DNA of 22,624 nt from Bacteroidota bacterium (GTDB lineage: Bacteria > Bacteroidota > Ignavibacteria > UBA10030). Both the position numbers and the translations under genes were made by a program. Under the pieces are notes generated by a model, which saw nothing but the letters and a program-made list of their open reading frames with translations, had not been told where the DNA came from and did no database searches. Shown here piece after piece: positions 1 to 6,795 of the stretch; positions within the stretch are counted from its first letter, which is position 1; each line of letters opens with the position of its first letter. The stretch is taken from assembly GCA_003519375.1 (NCBI GenBank), contig DOWV01000250.1:1-22624 (forward strand), in the 5' to 3' direction.

Positions 1-2093
1 TCATAGACGGCGGTTTCAAAACCTTCCAGAGGCAACGTCACCACGTCTCCTGCTTTATGGAGCACCGTGGACGTCCAGCGGGTCGGATACACGCGCTGCA
101 GCACGAGTCCGGCCGCTTTGCGATCGAGTCCCCGGGAAACTGCGAGTTCGACCTTCAGTTTCGACGCTGCGATGACCGGATTACGCGCGGCGATAATCCC
201 GCGTGCTCCCTTGAAGTGCACATAGCCGTAGGTTTCGCCCTTCATCGGGTTTCCGCCGATCAGCTCTGTGGTCATCAGCACGTCAAAGTTCTGTCGCGCC
301 CAGGCCATCGACCTGGAGATCGATGTCCATTCTCCGTCGCTCAGAATGTCCGGAGAGATGTAGAGTTCATACATCGAAACACCGCGGGCAAAATAGAGGA
401 GCACATCGTCCGTGAACTTGTCGAGGGGCTCATCGGAAGTGCCGACGGAGAAATTCTTTCCCTTGATAATGCCGTGTGTCATCAGGTTGGCGATGGGAAA
501 CCAGAGTCCCTTCAACTTCCAGTCTTCATAGAGCACGAAATCACGGTAGGTGATTGCACCGTCGCGGCTGCTGATCGAGGGCACATCGGCAAAGCCGTAA
601 TCGGCCCCCTGCATCCAGATGGTGTTCGAGTACTTCACCCACCAGGGGCTCATCCAGGTCCCTGACGTGATATTCAGGAACATCCCGGGATTCTTCTCCC
701 GCGCCGTGCGGCACATTTGCTCGACGGAATGGAGGATGGCTCTCCGGGAATACACATCGATGGGATGGCCATGGTTGGGCTCGCTGCACGAAAACTGAAT
801 ACCATCCCATTTGAAGTAGCCAACGCCGTCGTTCTGCACAAAATCGGAAACGCGTTTCTGGAGCAGAGCGCTGTACTTCTCGCCGCCGACGCAGAGCATA
901 TTGTTGACAATCTCGTATCCGTGCTCTTTCATCCAGTTGAGCCTCAGATTCCGAAGCGAGTACCCGCCCGTGGGACCGATCCAGATTCCCAGACTTGTAC
1001 CGGTTTTCTTCAACTCGTCGGACAACGGCTTGAGTCCGTTCGGCCATTGCTCTTTCCGCAGGACCCAATCGCTTCCGTACACATCCCATCCGTCATCCAG
1101 CACGAACGCGTCGAGTTTGATGCCGTGTTTCTCGATCATATTGCGCCGGAGGATATCGACCATCTTGAACGACGTTTGTTCGCTCATGATGTTGTCCTTC
1201 GACCAGCGTGGATATTCCGGTGATCGAAGATCATACCAACTGTTGTACAGCGAGTACGGCCTGAGCGGTGCCACGCGGATATCATTCACATACCTGTCGA
1301 ACCAAAGTTTCACGAAAGTATCGGGCGTGATTCCTTCAACACCCCAATTGCTTTGAATCCAGTTCTTACCGACTCGTTCCCCGAACTCTTCGCCGCAGCG
1401 GATCGTGAACACTCCTTTCGCTCCGGCTTCAATCATGTTATACGATGCAGGATATTCCAGCCCGAAGAAAGCTCCGCTGTTTTTTGTTGTCACAGCAACG
1501 GGTTGTCCGAATCCGCCGTCTTTCACTACCCGGGAGACTCCCGTTACCTTTGAGTTCAGCGGCCAAAAAAAGCGCACAAAATGTCCGGTTGCGCCCGAGT
1601 CCATAAGCGCAATGCTTCGTTTTACGTAGAAAGCCCTCGGCTCGAGTCGGTAGGTGATCATAAGACGAAGACGATGTCCCACACCACTGAAGAACAGTCT
1701 GAGTTCTTTCACGCCATCGGCCGAAGAGCTGGCGACGTTGCGGTCGTACGAGAAGTGGTCCTTCGTGAGAACGATGAGATTCTCGGCATTGTTCGCTTTT
1801 CCCGGCGCGTCCCAATCGGTGAACATCATATCGACTCCAAAGTCACCGTCTGTTTGGAGAGATGATACCGATCCGCCGTTCTTCGCCGCCCAGGCAGCGA
1901 GAGTTTCGAGCCGATCGCCCAGCAGCCTGGCGCCCTGGATCTGAACGGTGCAACGAACTTGTTCATTCTGAAGCGAAAGCTCGGCAACGGGTGAACGGGA
2001 GACGTCCTTCTGCTGCGCGAACAGCGATGTGACACCGAGAATACAAAGGAGGATGCTTGATCGAAGGAAGAAAGCAGACCAAGATGTGACCAT
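1..2093 (-). CDS. Secreted GH36-like (clan GH-D type) glycoside hydrolase, 3' end cut by window edge
   Basis: The frame stays open from the ATG at 2093 to base 1, giving 697 codons with no stop inside the window. The last residues read like a terminal beta domain, so little is probably missing. The N-terminus is a Sec signal peptide ending near LFAQQ, so the product should be exported. A beta-rich N-terminal domain leads into a TIM barrel. FVLDDGWD at residues 330-337 is the typical clan GH-D strand, and GYFKWDGI places Asp430 where the nucleophile is expected. An SPWW segment followed by GADYG could supply the acid/base. A Shine-Dalgarno-like GAAAGG lies about 9 nt before the ATG. Alpha-galactosidase is the nearest family activity, but this subgroup may act on another alpha-linked sugar. 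Family assignment is by motif only. It is the last visible member of a long minus-strand glycosidase series. Confidence 0.78.
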   Translation of the reverse strand, partial: MVTSWSAFFLRSSILLCILGVTSLFAQQKDVSRSPVAELSLQNEQVRCTVQIQGARLLGDRLETLAAWAAKNGGSVSSLQTDGDFGVDMMFTDWDAPGKANNAENLIVLTKDHFSYDRNVASSSADGVKELRLFFSGVGHRLRLMITYRLEPRAFYVKRSIALMDSGATGHFVRFFWPLNSKVTGVSRVVKDGGFGQPVAVTTKNSGAFFGLEYPASYNMIEAGAKGVFTIRCGEEFGERVGKNWIQSNWGVEGITPDTFVKLWFDRYVNDIRVAPLRPYSLYNSWYDLRSPEYPRWSKDNIMSEQTSFKMVDILRRNMIEKHGIKLDAFVLDDGWDVYGSDWVLRKEQWPNGLKPLSDELKKTGTSLGIWIGPTGGYSLRNLRLNWMKEHGYEIVNNMLCVGGEKYSALLQKRVSDFVQNDGVGYFKWDGIQFSCSEPNHGHPIDVYSRRAILHSVEQMCRTAREKNPGMFLNITSGTWMSPWWVKYSNTIWMQGADYGFADVPSISSRDGAITYRDFVLYEDWKLKGLWFPIANLMTHGIIKGKNFSVGTSDEPLDKFTDDVLLYFARGVSMYELYISPDILSDGEWTSISRSMAWARQNFDVLMTTELIGGNPMKGETYGYVHFKGARGIIAARNPVIAASKLKVELAVSRGLDRKAAGLVLQRVYPTRWTSTVLHKAGDVVTLPLEGFETAVY

Positions 2094-2384
2094 ACCGTAG
2101 AAACCTTTCGAATCCGGATTGATGGCTGCAACAGATGTGCTTGCCCTGAGCCTCCTGTCACGTCGCGAGACTATGCGAAAATCGTCCTTGTATGTCTGAC
2201 AGGCACCTTTCTGAAGGTACTCTCTAAGTATCCTAATTTCCACAGTTTCCGGAGATATTCGGAGACGAAACGGCTTCATTCAAGGAGTGAAACAGCGCTA
2301 ATGCGGCTGGATGAAGATCAGGCGGACGGACGAGGATCGTGGATTTTGAAGAACTCGTTTCTCAGCTCCGGCTATTCGGGAGAA
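2094..2384. other. Intergenic region without a recognisable gene
   Basis: Between the GH36-like start and the hairpin that follows the M24 gene, both strands were read and no gene with family motifs was seen. The region should hold the promoter of the GH36-like gene, but I found no convincing -35/-10 pair. A tiny ACCTT-TCTG-AAGGT stem-loop lies near 2205-2220 and is too short to interpret. Confidence 0.5.
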
Positions 2385-2419
2385 CCCGCCCGGGTTGTGG
2401 ACTTTCACAAACGGGCGGG
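2385..2419 (-). terminator. GC-rich hairpin after the M24 peptidase gene
   Basis: Two perfect 8-nt arms, CCCGCCCG (2385-2392) and CGGGCGGG (2412-2419), enclose an inner TTGTG/CACAA pairing, giving one long interrupted stem with a loop of about 6 nt. The hairpin begins 18 nt after the stop codon of the minus-strand M24 gene, where a 3' hairpin would be expected. No clear U-tract follows on the minus strand. It could therefore be a weak or factor-assisted terminator, or an mRNA-stabilising structure. Confidence 0.6.
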
Positions 2420-2437
2420 AGCTTCCCTGAAGCGATC

Positions 2438-3697
2438 CTACTCATCTCCGAACGGCTTGTCAATAGCTGTCGCTTCCATCCCTCCAAGATACCGCGCGCC
2501 ATCTTCCGTAACAACGAAACAGTCTTCGTGCCGCATCCCGAACTCACCGTAAATATAGATGCCCGGCTCGTCGCTAAACGTCATACCCGGTTGGAGTTTC
2601 AGCTTGTTGTCTTTTACGAGATACGGAAACTCGTGACCGTCCATGCCGATGCCGTGTCCGAGCCGGTGAGCGAAGTACTTATAGCCCGGCCCATAGCCGG
2701 CATCTTCGATAACCTTCCTCGCAGCACGATCAACGTCCTCACACGCGGCACCGGGCCGCACCGCTTTGAGTGCCGCCGTTTGTGCTTTCTTGACGATCTC
2801 CCATACGGTCTTCTGCCTGTCCGTCGGCTCGCCGAAGACCAAGGTTCGTGTGACATCCGACTGGAATCCTTCCACGCTGCAACCGCCGTCGACCATGACG
2901 ACATCACCGTCGTGCAGCGTTCGCGGTATGCGTGAGCCGTGAGGGAATGCCGTACTCGGGCCGAATTGGGGTCCGCCGCTTCCCCTCACCCCCATTTGCT
3001 GATGCGCAGCGCTGATGGCTCCGGACAGATCGCGTGGCGTCATTCCTTCTTTGAGCTGCTTGAAACCCTCCCGGTAAGCAAGTTTGGTGATCTTATTGGC
3101 AAGTTCCATGTAGGCCAGCTCTTTTTCGTTTTTCACGCCGCGGCAACCCTCGGTGATCACCGAGCCGCTTACCAGCTCCACGCCCGGCACATCCTTCCGG
3201 AGTCCGAAAACGATAAAGCTGCGGGTGGCCGGTGCAATCGCGAGCCGTCCCGAAGGCACTCCGAGATCTTTCATCACTCCGCCGATAAGTTTGAAGGGAT
3301 TCTCGTGTTCTTCCCACGGCCGGAGTTCCTGATCTTTGGGAATCATCTCACGGGCGCTTTCCGATTCGAACGACGGCCACACCCAGATGGTCTTCCCCTT
3401 CCGGTTGATGATACCGCCGAACGTTCTTTCGCTGATGAACCAGTTCACATTCGTGAAATAGCCGAGGTCAGAGCCCCCGCTCACAAAGAGCGCGTCGATG
3501 TTCTCCCTCGCCATGAGTTTCTTGGCCTTCTCGAGACGTGCTTCATAGTCCTCCGGTGTGAGCGGCTTCACTCCCGTCACCATGTTCTGCAGCTTCGGCT
3601 CCTGCGCCAATGCCGACTGCGTGAGCCACCCGTTCACAAACCCAACGGAGGAAACGGACAACCCTCCGACTTTCAGAAAACTCCGGCGTGAGATCAT
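2438..3697 (-). CDS. Tat-exported M24 family metallopeptidase (Xaa-Pro aminopeptidase-like)
   Basis: A 419-residue 'pita-bread' metallopeptidase that probably removes residues in front of proline from peptides outside the cytoplasm. The start at 3697 is preferred over an ATG 66 nt upstream because AAGGGAG lies at good spacing and the protein then begins directly with a twin-arginine signal (RRSFLKVGG) and a hydrophobic stretch. An N-terminal creatinase-like domain (about 50-190) precedes the M24 catalytic domain. All five metal ligands are visible: Asp270 (VDGG), Asp281 (SDVTRT), His348 (GHGIGMDGHE), Glu377 (DEPGIY) and Glu391 (RHED). Family members also include creatinases and prolidases, so the exact substrate is unknown. 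Tat export suggests the enzyme folds or takes up metal before export. It sits among glycosidase genes without an obvious operon partner. Confidence 0.88.
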   Translation of the reverse strand: MISRRSFLKVGGLSVSSVGFVNGWLTQSALAQEPKLQNMVTGVKPLTPEDYEARLEKAKKLMARENIDALFVSGGSDLGYFTNVNWFISERTFGGIINRKGKTIWVWPSFESESAREMIPKDQELRPWEEHENPFKLIGGVMKDLGVPSGRLAIAPATRSFIVFGLRKDVPGVELVSGSVITEGCRGVKNEKELAYMELANKITKLAYREGFKQLKEGMTPRDLSGAISAAHQQMGVRGSGGPQFGPSTAFPHGSRIPRTLHDGDVVMVDGGCSVEGFQSDVTRTLVFGEPTDRQKTVWEIVKKAQTAALKAVRPGAACEDVDRAARKVIEDAGYGPGYKYFAHRLGHGIGMDGHEFPYLVKDNKLKLQPGMTFSDEPGIYIYGEFGMRHEDCFVVTEDGARYLGGMEATAIDKPFGDE

Positions 3698-3769
3698 GCT
3701 GTGCTCCCTTTGTTTGTATGAATGGTGTATCTCATCTGCTAAGTAGGGTCTGTGAAACTCCATGCAGCT

Positions 3770-3875
3770 TCAAAAGCGTAACACAGAGAGACACAGAGCC
3801 TTATCTCCGTGGAACTCGGTGCTACTCTGTGTACCTCTGTGTAACCTCAAAAGTGTGACACAGAGAGACACGGAG
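3770..3875. repeat. Intergenic repeat cluster with two copies of an 'acacagagag' unit
   Basis: Two direct copies of a 29-nt unit (3770-3798 and 3847-3875) start with TCAAAAG and contain ACACAGAGAGACAC, and they differ at only 3 positions. Between them lie ACTCTGTGTACCTCTGTGT and CTCCGTGG, which can pair with the repeat units, so the whole segment can fold. This matches a style of dispersed repeat known from environmental bacterial genomes. It lies between the GH43 stop and the M24 start, directly downstream of GH43. It may act as a 3' structure for GH43 or simply be a dispersed repeat. Confidence 0.75.
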
Positions 3876-3891
3876 AAAATCCCCGCTGTCT

Positions 3892-5229
3892 TCAATTGAA
3901 CGTGAGCCAATCGATTGTGAACATATCGTTCCCTTTTCCAAAAAACTGGAGCCACAACGCGTGCGCACCGGCTGCGCGTTCGACATCAAACGTTAGGGTC
4001 TGCCACTCTTTCGCGCCTCTTGTCCCGGGTATCGTGATATTGGCGAGCCTCTTGTGCCAGGGCTGGTCGATGGCCACGACGATCCTGCCGCCATTCCCGC
4101 CCGGAGCGATCCGCAGTGTGAGGCTCTTCACTCCATCCTTGAAATCCACATACTTGAAAACAGCCTTGTCGGCGTTCCCGATTTCCGCGAGCTCCTCGTT
4201 GTCGGGCCCGCATGCCCGGATTCTGACATTGCCATAGAGAAGACACGCGCGTTCGGCATCGATCCTGGATGTCGCCGGCAGCGGATCGCCCGCTCCCTGA
4301 GACGTCATTTCCACCTCCGGAATCGAGCCGTCGGAGTTGAATCTGATCGGCTCAATGCAGGCTTTCCTCATTGTATTGCAGCCATGCGTGGAACGATGGT
4401 AAAGAACATACCATTTATCCCTGAACTTCACAATCGAGCCATGATTATTCCAGTTTCCCGGGTCGCAGTGGTCATTGTCAACGATGACTCCTCCGTAGGT
4501 ATAAGGACCAAAAGGCGAAGTACTTGTCGCGTAGCCGATACACGTCGGCATCTCCGACCGGCTGATATCAGCATAAATCAAATAATAAATCCCGTTGCGT
4601 TTGGCGAGGAAGGCACCTTCGTGAAAAAAATGCTTCCCTTCGGTCAGGATACTATCCTTGAGAGTCGACAGGTCCAATTCCCGCATGCCGGGTTTCATCT
4701 TCGCCATCTTCATCGTGAATTGGCCCCAGAGATAGTACGCCTGACCATCATCATCGACAAAAAGCGACGGATCGATCTGGTTGAATCCGCCCAAATTGAG
4801 CGGCTGGCCATCGGTGAACGGGCCTGTCGGACTCAGGGACGTTGCCACTCCTTCGGGCGCCTTTCGGCTCGGCTGGCAGTAATATAGATAGAAAGTGTCG
4901 TTCTTGACTGCACAGTCGGGGGCAAAGAGGAGATCGTCATTATACGGAACAGCATCGCCTTCGCCCTTCGACGAGAATGCATCCTGCAACAGTCTCCAGC
5001 TCCTCAGGTCCTCGGTCACAAGGACATGGTGTTTCCACGAGCAGTAGTACTGCGGGCTTTCATCCAGTGAGCCATAGATGTACATCTTGCCGTCCGGCCA
5101 GACATGCGCAGACGGATCGGCGATATAGATCCCGGCGGGAACGATTGGATTCTGCGAGTAGAGCAATCCACCGATGAGAACAAAAATCGGGAAGAGAATC
5201 TTCAGCGATACGAGTCGTAATGTCTTCAT
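3892..5229 (-). CDS. Secreted GH43 family glycosidase with C-terminal CBM6-like domain
   Basis: A 445-residue exported enzyme of the five-bladed beta-propeller GH43 family, whose members release xylose, arabinose or related sugars with inversion. Residues 1-26 form a signal peptide ending near LLYSQ. The three catalytic carboxylates are in place: Asp38 (YIADPSAHVW), Asp153 (NQIDPSLF, the pKa modulator) and Glu204 (FHEGAF, the acid). Residues from about 320 to the end look like a CBM6-type beta-sandwich (GVKSLTLRIAPGG, TIDWLTFN), typical of arabinofuranosidase/xylosidase-type members. GGAG lies 9 nt before the ATG. The gene appears transcribed alone, with its own putative promoter at 5300-5327 and a repeat cluster behind it. 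Substrate cannot be fixed from sequence. Confidence 0.9.
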   Translation of the reverse strand: MKTLRLVSLKILFPIFVLIGGLLYSQNPIVPAGIYIADPSAHVWPDGKMYIYGSLDESPQYYCSWKHHVLVTEDLRSWRLLQDAFSSKGEGDAVPYNDDLLFAPDCAVKNDTFYLYYCQPSRKAPEGVATSLSPTGPFTDGQPLNLGGFNQIDPSLFVDDDGQAYYLWGQFTMKMAKMKPGMRELDLSTLKDSILTEGKHFFHEGAFLAKRNGIYYLIYADISRSEMPTCIGYATSTSPFGPYTYGGVIVDNDHCDPGNWNNHGSIVKFRDKWYVLYHRSTHGCNTMRKACIEPIRFNSDGSIPEVEMTSQGAGDPLPATSRIDAERACLLYGNVRIRACGPDNEELAEIGNADKAVFKYVDFKDGVKSLTLRIAPGGNGGRIVVAIDQPWHKRLANITIPGTRGAKEWQTLTFDVERAAGAHALWLQFFGKGNDMFTIDWLTFN

Positions 5230-5299
5230 CTATTCGTACTCCGGCTATTCTCGGCAAGTGTCCATCGACTACGGATTGCCGAACGACAGAAGCTTTTCA

Positions 5300-5327
5300 T
5301 AGATAAATCTTGATACTCGTCTGTAAA
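5300..5327 (-). promoter_or_regulatory. Possible sigma70-like promoter of the GH43 gene
   Basis: Read on the minus strand, TTTACA (5327-5322) is followed after 16 nt by TATCTA (5305-5300). This would give a leader of roughly 60 nt before the ATG at 5229. The -35 box matches consensus at 5 of 6 positions and the -10 box is weaker. If the organism uses a Bacteroidota-type sigma factor the assignment would not hold. Confidence 0.35.
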
Positions 5328-5441
5328 CCACTGACGACGGAGGTTGCCGTCGGCAGAATCGGGGTTGTCAACTTTATGGAGCATGGTTCTCCTCCATGGA
5401 CGCGCTAAGGTTGCGAAATTCCAAAGGCAATCACAAGCAGT

Positions 5442-6122
5442 TCAGAGTGAACCCGCAAATGTCCAGAAAAGCGCGTGGGCGATCGCCGGGGCAACGAGAC
5501 TGCCGGACGTTCGACGCAGCACTGCAAATACTACTCCAAAAACAAACTTCGCAAGTAACGGAACCGGATTGAACTGGAGATGATAGAATGCAAAGACGGC
5601 GGACGTGACAAGGATGGCCGGAACGCTTCCCATCCGTGCCTGAAATGCCCCGAGCAGGTTGCCCCTGAACAATGTCTCTTCCGTGAATGCAGCGTGAAGT
5701 CCGATGATGAGAAATATGACACGCCGGGCAGCGCTTGGCGCCAGAAGTGATTCTCCGATGGCAACCAGGCTGTCTCCCATCGCTGCGAGAAGAGCCACCA
5801 ACACCACAACGCACGCAGCGGCCCCGAGGAGACCGAGGAGTATGCTCTGAATCATGCGAGTTCCCACCCAGCCGACTTCAGCCAGCGTTCTGCGCGGCCT
5901 CCGGCAGCTTCCGAAATAGACAATCGCGACCGTCAAAGGCATTATCACCGCAAAAAGAACCGCGAGTCCGGCAGAAGGGGCGAAGGGGTCGCCTGGATTT
6001 GGCAAGAGCAGCTGTCCAAGGAGGCCAACTCCAAGCACGAAAAGGACGATTGCCTGGGCAGCGATCAGCGCGAGTGATCGGGACAGACCTGGTGCGACAT
6101 CTACGGTTTGGGTGTCATTCAT
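5442..6122 (-). CDS. CPBP family intramembrane metalloprotease
   Basis: A 226-residue polytopic membrane protein of the CPBP/CAAX-Abi (type II CAAX prenyl endopeptidase-like) family. Hydrophobic segments lie at about 15-40, 52-70, 90-115, 135-147, 168-180 and 185-225. The family motifs are present: EETLFRG at 148-154 (EExxxR), FAFYH ending at His181, and His216 in a third conserved segment (AIAHALFW). The Asn often found a few residues after the last His is not seen. Family members cleave membrane substrates or act in protein maturation or peptide immunity, and the target here is unknown. The ATG lies 30 nt after the stop of the CopD-like gene, so the two probably form one transcript. The Shine-Dalgarno sequence is weak. 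Confidence 0.85.
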   Translation of the reverse strand: MNDTQTVDVAPGLSRSLALIAAQAIVLFVLGVGLLGQLLLPNPGDPFAPSAGLAVLFAVIMPLTVAIVYFGSCRRPRRTLAEVGWVGTRMIQSILLGLLGAAACVVVLVALLAAMGDSLVAIGESLLAPSAARRVIFLIIGLHAAFTEETLFRGNLLGAFQARMGSVPAILVTSAVFAFYHLQFNPVPLLAKFVFGVVFAVLRRTSGSLVAPAIAHALFWTFAGSL

Positions 6123-6152
6123 AGCCCGGCTGTCGTTGCCTTCGTGGGAATT

Positions 6153-6620
6153 CTAACGCAAGAGTGTTGCACAGACCACGATAAGGAGTCCAAGAACGAG
6201 ATTCACCGCAGCCAGAAAACTCAGCCGTTTCCCGTACGACAAGAAATCGGCGGAGGGAGCCTCGCCCGGCTTTGGTGCGAGCTTCCGCATAGCTGGGACA
6301 ATTCCCGCGGCGATCAACAGTCCGACGACAATCGCCAGGAGAACGAGAATATGTTTGAATGCGAGCATACGCCCCAGGTCTGAGGAAACATCAACCATCA
6401 ACCCCGGAGGAGTCTTCAGATAACCCGTGATGAGCAGGAGAACAATGCAAGTCCAGGCCGTGATCGAGAATCGTTCGGCGACGATTCCCTGGAGCTTACC
6501 GCTCTGCTGAGGATCTATCAGTCGCAGCGAAGGAAGCAGGATGAGCTGGACATAGACGGCTCCGCCGATCCAGATGGTGGTTGCCAGAATGTGAATGACA
6601 TTGATGAGTACGTCCGTCAT
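6153..6620 (-). CDS. CopD-like four-helix integral membrane protein
   Basis: A 155-residue protein with four predicted transmembrane helices at about 5-30, 52-68, 85-110 and 132-154. Its pattern resembles the CopD/DUF4149 group of small membrane proteins: an N-terminal helix with His10 followed by TTIWIGG, and a second conserved His at position 90 (FKHIL). CopD-type domains have been linked to copper handling, and related small proteins may bind haem through such histidines. No function is proven from this sequence. A strong AGGAGGAG precedes the ATG by about 6 nt. It is the first gene of a likely two-gene unit with the CPBP protease and seems unrelated to the glycosidases around it. Confidence 0.7.
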   Translation of the reverse strand: MTDVLINVIHILATTIWIGGAVYVQLILLPSLRLIDPQQSGKLQGIVAERFSITAWTCIVLLLITGYLKTPPGLMVDVSSDLGRMLAFKHILVLLAIVVGLLIAAGIVPAMRKLAPKPGEAPSADFLSYGKRLSFLAAVNLVLGLLIVVCATLLR

Positions 6621-6795
6621 GAGGTCTCCTCCTCAGCGATGTAGAGGGTTTTATGATTACTGCTGCAAGTAAACGTACGACATGTCAGGAACGAAAGACA
6701 ATGAGACATCTCACAATGAGGAACCAGGAATGTCCGTAACTGAATGCTCCTCTTGGGAGACGCACCAGTTGCAGCCGTAGAGTGACCGGGGCACT

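Noticed and set aside
3698..3763. Upstream ATG extending the M24 protein by 22 residues
   Set aside because: The downstream ATG has AAGGGAG at good spacing and places the twin-arginine motif at the very N-terminus.
3770..3955. A short minus-strand open frame over the repeat cluster and the GH43 end
   Set aside because: Its composition comes from the acacagagag repeat and it overlaps the GH43 C-terminus out of frame.
4054..4887. A 277-codon open frame on the plus strand opposite the GH43 gene
   Set aside because: Antisense shadow of a gene with all three GH43 catalytic residues; no start signal or recognisable domain.
5376..5400. ATGGAG...CTCCAT stem-loop downstream of the CPBP gene as a terminator
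   Set aside because: The 6-nt stem is weak and no U-tract follows on the minus strand.
6702..6713. TGAGACATCTCA palindrome upstream of the CopD-like gene as an operator
   Set aside because: Only 5-nt arms, no second copy and no convincing promoter boxes around it.
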